DNA of 64,000 nucleotides from an uncultured Oscillospiraceae bacterium (GTDB lineage Bacteria > Bacillota > Clostridia > Oscillospirales > Oscillospiraceae), in assembly GCA_944382965.1 (NCBI GenBank), contig CALWOA010000014.1:1-64000 (forward strand), read 5' to 3'. The notes beneath the pieces are model-generated. The model was not told the origin of the DNA. It saw only the letters and a program-made list of their open reading frames with translations, and did not search any database. Positions 7,680-16,711 of this stretch are shown here, in pieces (position 1 is the first letter of the stretch; every line of letters starts with the position of its first letter). The translations under genes were made by a program, and so were the position numbers.

Positions 7680-10151
7680 ATGGAACTGCTGACCAAAGCC
7701 AGCTACAGCAAGGAAGTAACTCAACGGGAGAAGGATAATCTGGTCGTTGCTTATAAAGCTGCCTGCGAGAGCATGGTTTTGTTAAAAAATGAGGGCGTTT
7801 TGCCGTTAACAACTCAGAAAGTGGCGCTCTATGGTGCCGGCGCATCCCGCACCATCAAAGGCGGCACCGGTTCCGGTGAAGTGAATGAGCGCCATTCTGT
7901 GACCATTCTGGAAGGACTGGAAGACCGTGGCTTTACCATTACCACCCGCAAATGGATTGCGGACTTTGAAAAGGCCTACACTGCGGCGCAGAAAGCCTAC
8001 AAAGCAGAGAAAAGAAAACGGGTGAACCTGCTGAAAAAAGACAGCCTGATGCAGATGATGCTGGATGATTTCCGGGCGCCCCATGGCCGTCCCATCACCC
8101 AGGCGGACGTGGCGGCCAGCGATACAGATACCTGTATCTATGTGCTGAGCCGTCAGGCAGGAGAAGGCGGAGACCGTAAGGCGGAAAAAGGCGACCTGTA
8201 TCTGACAGATGAAGAGGTGGCGGCCATTCGGTTCTGTGCAGAGCATTACGCCAAATTCCTGCTGGTGATCAACTGCGGCTCTGCTATGGATATGTCCTTT
8301 GCCCGGGAGATTCCCGGAATCGGTGCTATTTTGTACCTGTGCCAGCTGGGAACGGAGGGCGGACATGCCTTTGCGGATGTACTCAGCGGTATTGCCACCC
8401 CTTCCGGCAAGCTTTCCGACACCTGGGCAAAGCATTATGAGGACATTCCCTTTGCCAAGGAGTACAGCTATCTCAACGGCAATCTGGAAGAAGAATACTA
8501 TAAGGAAGGAATCTATGTTGGCTACCGCTATTTTAATTCCTTCGGTGTGGAACCGGCCTATCCTTTCGGTTACGGACTGAGTTACACCACCTTTTCCATC
8601 CATTCCGCCGGAATTGGAGTGGAGGGAACCCAGGTAAGTGTGAAGGCAACGGTTGCCAACACTGGCAGTACCTACGGCGGCAAAGAGGTGGTGCAGCTGT
8701 ATGTATCCGCTCCCAATGGAAAGCTGCCCAAAGAGTATCAGTCTCTGGCAGCCTTTGCCAAAACAAAGCTATTGGGCATCGGGGAGCGGCAGACCCTGGA
8801 GCTTTCCTTCAACCTGAAAAATCTGGCAAGCTATCGGGAGTCCGACGGAGCATATGTGCTGGAGGCAGGTGAGTATGTCCTGCGCCTGGGCAATTCCTCC
8901 CGTAACACGGTGGTTATCGGCGTTCTGCGTTTGGAGCGGGAGGCAGTGGTTTCCCGGCACCGGAACATCTGCTCCGGATGGAAACCGATGGAAGAGCTGG
9001 CAGCCAAGCATTTCCCTGTACCGACCATTCCGGATGGACTTCCCCGAGTGGATATTGACCCCGATGCCATCGAAACGGTTGTCTACTCCTACGAAACGCC
9101 GGAAGAATGCCAGGAACCCTGGGTTCAGAAACTGCTGGACAGCCTTTCTTTAAAAGAAATGGTGGAAATCGTGGTGGGCAACGGCATGTTCGGTGGGGAC
9201 AATCGGTTTAATCTGCCGGGCTCCGTGGGCAATACCACCTCAAAATTCTGGAACAAGGGTCTGGTCAATGTGGCGCTATGCGATGGTCCTGCGGGACTGC
9301 GGGTGCAGAAGCGCTCCGGCGTGAACAAGCAGGGAAAGGTCAAACCCATTGATATGGCACTGTCAGTGCTGGATGCGCTGCCGGAGTTTGCCCGGAAACT
9401 GATTACCGCAGACCCAAACAAGGACACGGTGCTCTACCAGTACACCACAGCGTTCCCCGTGGCCAATGCCTTGGCCCAGACCTGGAACCGGGAACTGATG
9501 CAGGAGATCGGCTCTGCCATTTTCCGGGAGATGAAAGAATACGGCTGTACCTTCTGGCTGGCTCCGGCGGTGAACATTCACCGCAATCCCTTGTGCGGGC
9601 GGAACTTTGAGTACTTCTCGGAAGATCCCCGCCTGTCTGGTACTATGGCGGCGGCTATTACCAAGGGAGTCCAGCAGGAACAAGGCTTTTACGTGACAGT
9701 GAAGCACTTTGCCTGCAACAACCAGGAGGACAACCGCAACTATGTCTCCAGTAATGTCAGCGAGCGGGCACTGCGGGAGATTTACCTGCGCAGCTTCGAA
9801 ATCTGCGTCCGGGAAGGCGGCGCCAAGAGCGTGATGACCTCCTACAACCGGGTAAACGGTGTCTATTCCCCCAATAGCCATGACCTGTGCACCAAGGTTT
9901 TGCGCAACGAGTGGGGATTTACAGGGGTCGTGATGACGGACTGGTTCTCCACCAAGCAGGGACTGGCCAGCAACGCTATCGCCATGAAGGCGGGCAATGA
10001 TCTGATCATGCCCGGCGGCGGAAGCTATAAGAAAGAGATTCTCCAGGGAGTCAAATCCGGCCTGATCCGCCAGGAGGATGTGCGCCGCTGCTGCGCCAAC
10101 GTGATCAAAGCCGTTCTGGACAGTGCCATTCAGCGAGAGTATATCGGTTAA
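7680..10151 (+). CDS. glycoside hydrolase family 3 beta-glucosidase, swapped domain order
   Basis: An 823-residue cytoplasmic (no signal peptide) GH3 enzyme, probably a beta-glucosidase. The domain order is reversed from the usual one. The C-type alpha/beta sandwich comes first (residues about 25-260, LLKNEGVLPL and the QAGEGGDR loop with likely acid/base E162). A fibronectin-III-like part follows (about 310-420). The TIM-barrel catalytic domain comes last (about 470-823), with KHFACNNQEDNR and the nucleophile D754 in GVVMTDW. This order is known from clostridial and ruminal GH3 enzymes. The start at 7680 follows AGGAGGG; an upstream in-frame ATG at 7650 overlaps the -10 box and is rejected. 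Substrate preference cannot be read. No sugar transporter or regulator gene is adjacent. Confidence 0.93.
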   Translation: MELLTKASYSKEVTQREKDNLVVAYKAACESMVLLKNEGVLPLTTQKVALYGAGASRTIKGGTGSGEVNERHSVTILEGLEDRGFTITTRKWIADFEKAYTAAQKAYKAEKRKRVNLLKKDSLMQMMLDDFRAPHGRPITQADVAASDTDTCIYVLSRQAGEGGDRKAEKGDLYLTDEEVAAIRFCAEHYAKFLLVINCGSAMDMSFAREIPGIGAILYLCQLGTEGGHAFADVLSGIATPSGKLSDTWAKHYEDIPFAKEYSYLNGNLEEEYYKEGIYVGYRYFNSFGVEPAYPFGYGLSYTTFSIHSAGIGVEGTQVSVKATVANTGSTYGGKEVVQLYVSAPNGKLPKEYQSLAAFAKTKLLGIGERQTLELSFNLKNLASYRESDGAYVLEAGEYVLRLGNSSRNTVVIGVLRLEREAVVSRHRNICSGWKPMEELAAKHFPVPTIPDGLPRVDIDPDAIETVVYSYETPEECQEPWVQKLLDSLSLKEMVEIVVGNGMFGGDNRFNLPGSVGNTTSKFWNKGLVNVALCDGPAGLRVQKRSGVNKQGKVKPIDMALSVLDALPEFARKLITADPNKDTVLYQYTTAFPVANALAQTWNRELMQEIGSAIFREMKEYGCTFWLAPAVNIHRNPLCGRNFEYFSEDPRLSGTMAAAITKGVQQEQGFYVTVKHFACNNQEDNRNYVSSNVSERALREIYLRSFEICVREGGAKSVMTSYNRVNGVYSPNSHDLCTKVLRNEWGFTGVVMTDWFSTKQGLASNAIAMKAGNDLIMPGGGSYKKEILQGVKSGLIRQEDVRRCCANVIKAVLDSAIQREYIG

Positions 10152-10158
10152 AAAATAT

Positions 10159-10182
10159 GCGCCCAGGAAATTTCCTGGGCGC
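10159..10182 (-). terminator. terminator behind tspO (and the GH3 gene)
   Basis: A perfect 24-base palindrome built on GCGCCCAGGAAA and its complement. On the minus strand it runs into ATATTTTTTAA, giving a good terminator for tspO. On the plus strand the T-content is poor. Confidence 0.8.
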
Positions 10183-10198
10183 TGTTGCTGTAATGGGG

Positions 10199-10675
10199 TT
10201 ATTTGTTCAGATACCACACCCCAAGGTTCAAATATCCGGCAAAGGTCAGCCAGAGCAGATAGGGAATCTGCAGCCAGGCAGCCAAGGCGTCTGCCTTCCG
10301 GAAAAGAAGAATCATCCCCAATACCAAGATCAGCAGCAGAATCAGCCAAAGAAAGGCCAAACCGAAAGCCTGGGCGTTGAAAAATATGGGACTCCACAGA
10401 AAATTTACCGCCAGCTGTATCACAAACAGGTTCAGCCCCCAGCTTCTAGCCTGGGAAGGCGGCGTCAGGCTGACCCGGGCAGCGCTGATACCCATAAGGA
10501 CAAACAGAATGCCCCACACAATGGGAAATACTACGGCCGGCGGAGACAAAGGCGGCTTGGAAATGGACTGCTGGTAAAGCTGCATGCCGCCCCGGCTCAG
10601 CCACCCTGATAAAGCGCCCACGCCAACGGATAATAAGATCCAAAAAAGATAGGTTTTCCACGAACTTCTTTTCAT
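10199..10675 (-). CDS. tspO: TspO/MBR-family membrane protein
   Basis: A 158-residue protein of the tryptophan-rich sensory protein / translocator family. Five hydrophobic segments are visible, with the family motifs SKPPLSPPAVVFPIVWGILFVLMG and LNLFVIQLAVNFLWSPIFF. TspO proteins bind porphyrins and other hydrophobic ligands; their bacterial role is still debated. The start at 10675 gives the normal family length and the typical short basic N-terminus, although an in-frame ATG exists at 10717. The gene stands alone, between a GH3 gene and a Dus gene. Confidence 0.9.
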   Translation of the reverse strand: MKRSSWKTYLFWILLSVGVGALSGWLSRGGMQLYQQSISKPPLSPPAVVFPIVWGILFVLMGISAARVSLTPPSQARSWGLNLFVIQLAVNFLWSPIFFNAQAFGLAFLWLILLLILVLGMILLFRKADALAAWLQIPYLLWLTFAGYLNLGVWYLNK

Positions 10676-10742
10676 ACGACCATCACCCGGTAATAGGGTA
10701 TGGCAAAAAATACCCAACTATACCTGAAAGGCTTTCCCGCCG

Positions 10743-11660
10743 TCAGCCCCGGACTCGGGCAAAAAATTCCCGGGTAATGGTTTGGTATTGGGATAGATCC
10801 GTAGTTTTGCGCAGCTGCTTCCATAATTTTTCACAGCCCGGATACCGGGGGAACAGGTAACTCCAGTGTTCTTTCAAACGGAACATGGCGTTGCGGCTTC
10901 CGCCAAATTCCTGTAAGTAACTTTGCAGCAGGGCATCCATGAACGCTTCCAGCTTGTCAATGTTCGTGCCGCCGGACAGCATTCCCGGATCGGCCAGAAG
11001 CCCCCGGCCAATCATGATGGATGGAACCTGGGGATACCGGGCCTGAAACATGCGGACGTCATCCAACGACCGGATATCACCGTTGTAGCACAGGGGATTT
11101 GCGCTGTTCTCAACCGCATAGGAAAAGGCATCCATATCCACCTTACCGCTGTAGAATTGACTGCGCAGCCGGGGATGGATAATCAATTCCCGAATGGGAT
11201 AGCGATTGTAGATTTCCAGAATCGCCGGAAATTCCTCCGCCGATTCCATCCCAATCCGGGTCTTGACAGAGATGGGAAGAGGAGAGTTTTCAAAAATTTG
11301 CTCCAAAAACTGATCCAGAGAGGCAAGATCTTTCAGCATGCTGCTGCCTTTTCCCTTGGCTACCACGGTTCCGGAAGGGCAGCCCACATTGAGATTGATT
11401 TCCGGGTATCCCAAATCCTGACAGACCTGGGCCATCCACAAAAAATCCTCTGGAACCTTCGTCAGCACCTGAGGAATGGCAGAAAAGCCTACACTGTCTG
11501 CTTTGGGCAGTTCCAGCTGCTCCCGGGCGGTGAGCTGGCGGTGGATGGTAGGGGAGAAGAAGGGCATATAGTACCGGTCAACGCCGGGAAAGAACTGATG
11601 GTGCAGCCGCCGGAATACCCGATCGGTCAGACCTTCCATAGGGGCAAAATAGTAGTGCAT
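10743..11660 (-). CDS. tRNA-dihydrouridine synthase family protein
   Basis: A 305-residue flavoenzyme related to DusB/DusC. It begins MHYYFAPMEGLTDRVFR, carries the catalytic-Cys motif LNVGCPSGTVVAKGKGSSML, a KTRIGME motif, and YNGDIRS plus IMIGRGLLADPG for FMN binding. The start is set at 11660, with CAGGAGATC upstream; longer readings run through an upstream hairpin. Many Clostridia carry a DusB and this second type. Which tRNA position it modifies is unknown. It follows the RNase J gene on the same strand but has a hairpin between. Confidence 0.9.
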   Translation of the reverse strand: MHYYFAPMEGLTDRVFRRLHHQFFPGVDRYYMPFFSPTIHRQLTAREQLELPKADSVGFSAIPQVLTKVPEDFLWMAQVCQDLGYPEINLNVGCPSGTVVAKGKGSSMLKDLASLDQFLEQIFENSPLPISVKTRIGMESAEEFPAILEIYNRYPIRELIIHPRLRSQFYSGKVDMDAFSYAVENSANPLCYNGDIRSLDDVRMFQARYPQVPSIMIGRGLLADPGMLSGGTNIDKLEAFMDALLQSYLQEFGGSRNAMFRLKEHWSYLFPRYPGCEKLWKQLRKTTDLSQYQTITREFFARVRG

Positions 11661-11688
11661 AGTGATCTCCTGATGGTAAATCATAATC

Positions 11689-11722
11689 AAAGCCGCCCTT
11701 ATGCAGAAAGGGCGGCTTTTTT
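11689..11722. terminator. hairpin terminator after RNase J gene
   Basis: A 12-bp stem (11689-11700 and 11708-11719). The T-run is strong on the plus strand and only TTTGATT on the minus strand. It stands between the RNase J gene and the downstream dus gene, so read-through on the minus strand is likely partial. Confidence 0.65.
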
Positions 11723-11725
11723 GGG

Positions 11726-13381
11726 TCAGATTTCGGAAATAACGGGCAGAATCATGGGATTGCGCTTGGTGGTCTTGTACAGGTAACCGCTCAGATCGTT
11801 CTTGATGGCGGACTTGATTGCGGACCAATCCCGGACATGCTTGCGCTGGCAGCGCTCGATGGCTTCCATGGCCACGTCCTGCAAGGAAGTCATTAGATCC
11901 TCGGATTCCTTGACATAGATAAAGCCTCTGGTTATGATATCCGGGCCGGTAATCACAGAGCCGTCCTCGGCGCTGAGGTTGACGCAGACAACGATCATAC
12001 CGTCTTCCGCCAGATGTTTACGATCCCGTAGTACCACGCTGCCTACATCGCCCACGCCGATGCCGTCCACAAAGACCTTGCCGGCAGGAACGGTGCCGGT
12101 CAGCTTGCAGGTCTTTCCGGTAAGTTCAAACACGGAGCCGACTTCTCCAATGTGGATGTTCCGGGGATTCATTCCCATGGTCTGGGACAGTTTGCTGTGA
12201 ATCTGCAGATGTCGCTGCTCACCATGGATGGGCAGGAAGAACCGGGGCTTGACCAACCCGTGAACGATTTTCAGCTCTTCCTGGCAGGCGTGACCGGAGA
12301 CATGCAGCCCCTCACTCTTTTCGTATACCACATCCGCACCTTTGCGGTAGAGTTCGTTGATGATCTTGGATACCGCCTTTTCGTTACCGGGAATGGCGGA
12401 TGCGGAAATGATGATCCGGTCACCGGAGGTAATCTCCACCTGTTTGTGGGTGTTGAATGCCATGCGGTACAGCGCCGACATGTTTTCGCCCTGGGAACCG
12501 GTGGAAACAATCACAATCTTGTTTTTGGGCAGGCTTTTGATGGAGGCCAGATCCACGATAGTGCCCTGCTTGACCTTCAGGTAGCCCAACTCCTGGGCAA
12601 CCTTCAGCATATTCTCCATGCTCCGGCCGGTAACCGCTACCTTCCGTCCATAACGCTGGGCAGTGGTCAGCACGGACTGAATCCGGTGCATGTTGGAAGC
12701 GAAGGTGGTAACGATGATTCGCTGATCGCAGTTTTTGAACTGGCGATCCAGACTCTCCGCAACTACTTTTTCGCTGGGGGTATAGCCGCTGCGCTCAACG
12801 TTGGTGGAATCTGCCAGCAGCGCAAGCACACCGTCATTGCCCAGCTGACCCAGCCGGGCCAGATCCATCATGCCGTCTTTGGCGGTGGGATCGATTTTGA
12901 AGTCGCCGGTAAAAATCACGGTACCCACCGGCGTGCGGATAGCAAAGGCCACTGCATCGGCGATGGAGTGGTTTACGTGGATAAATTCCACACTGAAGCA
13001 GCCGGCTTTGACCACGTCGCCGGGTTTGTGGGTAATCAGCTTGACTTTATCCGCCAGCCGATGCTCTTCCAGCTTCAGCTTAATCAGACCATTGGTCATC
13101 GCGGTGCCGTGAATGGGACAATTTACCTCCCGCATGGCATAGGGAATGGAACCAATGTGATCCTCGTGACCGTGGGTAATGAAGAAGCCCCGCAGTTTTT
13201 TCTGATTGGCTACCAGGTAGGAAAAATCCGGAATTACCAGATCCACACCATACATGTCTTCCTCCGGAAAACCGACACCGCAGTCTACCACGATCATATC
13301 TTTGCCGTACTCCAGGACGGTGATGTTCTTACCGATCTCATCCAGACCGCCCAGGGGGATAATTTTCAATTTTTCTGCCAA
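11726..13381 (-). CDS. rnj: ribonuclease J
   Basis: A 551-residue metallo-beta-lactamase/beta-CASP RNase, the main 5'-3' exo- and endoribonuclease of Gram-positive mRNA decay and rRNA maturation. Visible are HGHEDHIGS (zinc ligands, near residue 70), VNHSIADAVAF, the FTGDFKIDPT aspartate, LADSTNVERSGYTPSE, and SGHACQEEL / FFLPIHGEQRHL for the beta-CASP part. The start is a TTG at 13381 behind GAAAGGAG. This gives the standard N-terminus AEKLKIIPLGGLDEIGKN, whereas a start at 13477 would add 32 residues that look non-coding. The gene is divergent from gdpP. Confidence 0.95.
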   Translation of the reverse strand: MAEKLKIIPLGGLDEIGKNITVLEYGKDMIVVDCGVGFPEEDMYGVDLVIPDFSYLVANQKKLRGFFITHGHEDHIGSIPYAMREVNCPIHGTAMTNGLIKLKLEEHRLADKVKLITHKPGDVVKAGCFSVEFIHVNHSIADAVAFAIRTPVGTVIFTGDFKIDPTAKDGMMDLARLGQLGNDGVLALLADSTNVERSGYTPSEKVVAESLDRQFKNCDQRIIVTTFASNMHRIQSVLTTAQRYGRKVAVTGRSMENMLKVAQELGYLKVKQGTIVDLASIKSLPKNKIVIVSTGSQGENMSALYRMAFNTHKQVEITSGDRIIISASAIPGNEKAVSKIINELYRKGADVVYEKSEGLHVSGHACQEELKIVHGLVKPRFFLPIHGEQRHLQIHSKLSQTMGMNPRNIHIGEVGSVFELTGKTCKLTGTVPAGKVFVDGIGVGDVGSVVLRDRKHLAEDGMIVVCVNLSAEDGSVITGPDIITRGFIYVKESEDLMTSLQDVAMEAIERCQRKHVRDWSAIKSAIKNDLSGYLYKTTKRNPMILPVISEI

Positions 13382-13625
13382 AAAAAATACTCCTTTCAAA
13401 ATATAGACACAACAAGCAGGCAGCCACCTTCCCAGAATCCGGCCCTGATTCGCCTTTTCCGGGGAAAACGCCTGCATTAACTTTCGATTGTATTCAGCCA
13501 GAGGCTGATTTTAGAGTGCCCGGGTCTGCCCATCCCGGCGCCATCTGGGATAGTATAACACAAAAATGTGAAAAAGTATACCATTATTTTTGAAGGGATT
13601 TTTACGGAAAATCCGGGAAAAGCAG

Positions 13626-13654
13626 TTGCAGGATTTGGACGGATTTGCTATAAT
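13626..13654 (+). promoter_or_regulatory. sigma-A-type promoter of gdpP
   Basis: TTGCAG at 13626-13631, a 17-base spacer and TATAAT at 13649-13654, about 75 bases upstream of the gdpP start. It probably drives gdpP and possibly the following genes to dnaB. Confidence 0.8.
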
Positions 13655-13727
13655 AGCGGGTATAGTATGGCTTCGTGTGTCCATGGGAACCTTGGATGCA
13701 AAAGCCGGACGAAGGAGGCGTCATTGG

Positions 13728-15704
13728 GTGAATCGAAAGCTGGGCAGACTTTTGCGGCCCGGAATGGGTATTTACTTCTTTATTATGGCGGCTTTTTGCG
13801 CCACAGCGCTGCTGGAAGAGCATTACTGGCTGGCAGCGGCAGAGACATCGGTAACGCTGTTGGTATTTTTGGGCTATTTGATGAACCGCAGCCAGCGGGA
13901 TCGTCGGATTCAGCATTATATTCAGTCCATCTCCTGTACCATGGAGGCGACCAGCCAGGGAGAAAGTCCCCTGCCTGCGGTGCTGGTTCGGCTGGGGGAC
14001 AGCGGGATTGTCTGGGCCAACCACCGCTTCAGTGACCTGACCGGATATGCCGATGCCATGGTGGAACAGCAGCTGGATGAAATCCTGCCAGGATTTTCCA
14101 CAGATTGGCTGGTGGCGGGCAAGACGGAGTGCCCTGAGGATGTGACCCTGGGTTCCCGGCGCTACCGGGTCTACGGCACCACCATTCGGGCTGAGGATAA
14201 CAAGGGCACCCTTCTGGGCGTGCTGTATTTTAGCGATCTGACAGAACTTTACCAGGTTCGGGATGAGTATATCCGCTCCCGTCCGGTGGTCAGCATCATC
14301 CTCATTGATAATTATGAAGAACTGACCAAGAATCTGACGGAAAGCGCCATTTCCACGCTGAACGCCAAGCTGGGTGATGCCATTACCCAGTGGACGGAAG
14401 AATACAACGGTCTGCTGAGGAAGCTAGAGCGGAACCGGTACCTGTTTATCTTTGAAAAACGGGATCTTCAGATGGCTACGGAGGATAAGTTCTCCCTTCT
14501 GGAGAAAATCCATGAGATTACCAATTCTTCCGGTCTGCCTGCTACCATTTCCATCGGCCTTGGCGTGGACGGTGTGAATTTTGAGGAAAGCTACAATTTT
14601 GCTGCACTGAGTATTGAAATGGCCTTGAGCCGCGGCGGCGACCAGGCGGTCATCAAGGACCGGTTTAACTTCACCTTCTACGGCGGGCGCAACCGGGAGG
14701 CGGATTACCGCAGCAAGGTTCGTTCCCGTGTCACAGCCAACTCTTTGATGGAGCTGATTGGACAGAGCGGTCACGTCTTTATTATGGGCCATAAAAATGC
14801 GGACCTGGATTCTCTGGGCGCTGCCGTAGGTGTATGCTGTCTGTGCCGGAAGAAGGGGAAGAAAGCCAACATTGTTCTGGACCTGGAGAAAAATGCCGCT
14901 CAGAAACTGATTGAAGAGGTACGCGCCGAACCGCAGTACCGGGATGTGTTCATTTCCGGTCAGGATGCGCTGCTGATGGCAGACAACCGAAGCATCCTGA
15001 TTGTAGTAGATACCAACCGTCCGGATCAGGTGGAGTGCAAGTCTCTGCTGGAAGCCATTACTAAGGTCTGCGTAGTGGATCATCACCGCCGTGCCGCCGA
15101 TTATATCAACCCTGTGGTGGTCAACCTCCACGAACCCTACGCATCCTCCGCAGCGGAGCTGGTGACGGAACTGCTGCTGTACACCGTGGAAAAGAAAGAT
15201 GTACTGCCCATCGAAGCCAAGGCATTGATGGCTGGTATCTGCCTGGATACCAAGTTCTTCAATGTCCGCACCGGTGAGCGTACCTTCGAGGCAGCAGCAG
15301 TTCTGCGCAGACTGGGTGCCGATACTACGGAGGTCAAGAAGCTGCTGCAGAACGACTTCCAGGATACCATGGCCAAGTACCAGATTATCAAATCCTCCCG
15401 GCTCTACCGCCAGGAGATTGCCATTGCCGCACTGAATACCACCACTACCCGGGTGCTGGCAGCTCAGGCTGCGGATGAGCTGCTGAATATCAGCGGAATT
15501 ACCGCGTCCTTCGTCATGTATCCGGATGGGGATCAGGTTATCATTTCCGCCCGTTCCATTGGCAGCGCCAATGTGCAGATGATTCTGGAACCTTTGGGCG
15601 GCGGTGGAAACACCGCTACCGCAGGTGCCCAGGTGCAGAACACCACCGTGAAAGAGACACTGGACCGACTGGTAGAGTCTATTGATAAGTTCTACGAAGA
15701 GTAG
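13728..15704 (+). CDS. gdpP: cyclic-di-AMP phosphodiesterase GdpP
   Basis: A 658-residue membrane enzyme that hydrolyses c-di-AMP to pApA. Domain order: two membrane segments (about residues 13-55), a PAS-like domain (about 80-165, LVRLGDSGIVWANHRFSDLTG), a degenerate GGDEF domain (about 170-310, lacking the GGDEF signature), then DHH (GHKNADLDSLG, VVDTNRPDQ, VVDHHRRA) and DHHA1 domains with the GGGG-type motif (LGGGGNTATAGAQ). The GTG at 13728 is chosen because GAAGGAGG lies 9 bases upstream and the length then equals the family norm. In Firmicutes gdpP commonly precedes rplI and dnaB, as here. A putative c-di-AMP-binding CBS protein is encoded at 26009. Confidence 0.96.
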   Translation: MNRKLGRLLRPGMGIYFFIMAAFCATALLEEHYWLAAAETSVTLLVFLGYLMNRSQRDRRIQHYIQSISCTMEATSQGESPLPAVLVRLGDSGIVWANHRFSDLTGYADAMVEQQLDEILPGFSTDWLVAGKTECPEDVTLGSRRYRVYGTTIRAEDNKGTLLGVLYFSDLTELYQVRDEYIRSRPVVSIILIDNYEELTKNLTESAISTLNAKLGDAITQWTEEYNGLLRKLERNRYLFIFEKRDLQMATEDKFSLLEKIHEITNSSGLPATISIGLGVDGVNFEESYNFAALSIEMALSRGGDQAVIKDRFNFTFYGGRNREADYRSKVRSRVTANSLMELIGQSGHVFIMGHKNADLDSLGAAVGVCCLCRKKGKKANIVLDLEKNAAQKLIEEVRAEPQYRDVFISGQDALLMADNRSILIVVDTNRPDQVECKSLLEAITKVCVVDHHRRAADYINPVVVNLHEPYASSAAELVTELLLYTVEKKDVLPIEAKALMAGICLDTKFFNVRTGERTFEAAAVLRRLGADTTEVKKLLQNDFQDTMAKYQIIKSSRLYRQEIAIAALNTTTTRVLAAQAADELLNISGITASFVMYPDGDQVIISARSIGSANVQMILEPLGGGGNTATAGAQVQNTTVKETLDRLVESIDKFYEE

Positions 15705-15739
15705 AGCCTGGATTTTCTGCCGTATTGGGAGGTACTGCC

Positions 15740-15946
15740 ATGAAAAAGAAGGGGATTGCGTTCTGGGTCGTGCTGATTTGGGTGGGGAACACCCTGATCT
15801 GGGGTGCGACCGCCCTTGTAAACCGGCTGTACGACCACGTTGGGAATACCACACCTCGGTGGGCCATCTGGCTGTATTTGTTGTGCGCGGTGATCTCCCT
15901 GGCAGCTGCGTTCCGGGCCTACTATCGCTACCACAAAAAGAAGTGA
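15740..15946 (+). CDS. 68-residue two-helix membrane protein, copy A
   Basis: A small protein with two membrane segments (about residues 5-27 and 39-60) and a basic C-terminus (YYRYHKKK). GGGAGGT precedes the ATG at 15740. It is the same length as, and clearly similar at the C-terminal half to, the next gene product: PRWAIWLYLLCAVISLAAA here against [19 protein letters not shown] there. The pair sits between gdpP and rplI, a position that is normally empty or holds unrelated genes. No known family was recognised. Confidence 0.78.
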   Translation: MKKKGIAFWVVLIWVGNTLIWGATALVNRLYDHVGNTTPRWAIWLYLLCAVISLAAAFRAYYRYHKKK

Positions 15947-15974
15947 TTACGAAGTATCGGAAAGGAGCAGCGCT

Positions 15975-16181
15975 ATGAGCAGAAAGTGGATGCAAATTGG
16001 AATCGTTTTACAAATTGCACAGGCGATACTGTGTTTTTCCCTGATGGGGATTCGCTGGCACTTTGACATGGCGCCCAAGTGGATCCTATGGATTTACTTG
16101 GCCTGCGGGATTCTGGCGCTGACAGCGTGTGTAATGATTTACTACCAATACAAAAAATCAAACAAAGAAGAAACTAAGTAA
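15975..16181 (+). CDS. 68-residue two-helix membrane protein, copy B
   Basis: The second of two tandem related small membrane proteins. Two hydrophobic segments (about residues 6-24 and 35-56) are joined by a short polar loop, and the tail is Lys-rich ([13 protein letters not shown]). GAAAGGAGC gives a good ribosome site. The gene follows copy A by 28 bases and precedes rplI, so all four are probably cotranscribed with gdpP. Possible roles, such as modulating GdpP at the membrane, are speculation from position only. Confidence 0.78.
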   Translation: MSRKWMQIGIVLQIAQAILCFSLMGIRWHFDMAPKWILWIYLACGILALTACVMIYYQYKKSNKEETK

Positions 16182-16237
16182 CCAATTGCCTTGCCTGCTG
16201 CGATCGGCAGACAAGGCGGGAAAAGGAGAAGAAGATT

Positions 16238-16684
16238 ATGAAAGTTATTTTGCTGCAGGATGTGAAAGGCAAGGGCAAGAAGGGCCAGATGCTGGAGGTT
16301 TCCGACGGCTACGCCCGCAATTTTATGCTGCCCCGGAAGATCGCCATCGAGGCAACTCCCGATGCTATCAATACCATGCGGATGAACGATAAGGCTACCC
16401 AGGAGCGCATTGCCCGGGAAAAGGCGGAAGCTATGGCTACGGCTAAGACATTGCGGGAACTGACCGTCACCGTCACCGCCAAGGGCGGCGGCAATGGCCG
16501 GCTCTTCGGTTCTATCACCAACCAGGAAATTGCCGATGCCCTGGAAAAGCAGGCTTCCATCAAACTGGATAAGCGCAAGATCGTTATTTCCGACCCCATC
16601 AAAAACGTAGGTACTTACACTGTTACCTGCAAGTTGGGTTACGAGATCACTGCCCCCCTGAGCGTAAAGATCGTGGAGGGCTAA
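16238..16684 (+). CDS. rplI: 50S ribosomal protein L9
   Basis: A 148-residue L9, which binds 23S rRNA at the base of the L1 stalk. The N-terminal [21 protein letters not shown] domain, the long connecting helix and the C-terminal [19 protein letters not shown] domain are complete. AAAAGGAGAAG lies upstream. The rplI-dnaB order is widely conserved in Firmicutes. Confidence 0.98.
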   Translation: MKVILLQDVKGKGKKGQMLEVSDGYARNFMLPRKIAIEATPDAINTMRMNDKATQERIAREKAEAMATAKTLRELTVTVTAKGGGNGRLFGSITNQEIADALEKQASIKLDKRKIVISDPIKNVGTYTVTCKLGYEITAPLSVKIVEG

Positions 16685-16711
16685 CCCCTATATTTTGAGA
16701 GGAGAGACAAC

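Noticed and set aside
13497..13510. CAGCC-AGA-GGCTG hairpin between rnj and gdpP
   Set aside because: The stem is too short, without a T-run, and matches no regulator that I know. It could be by chance.
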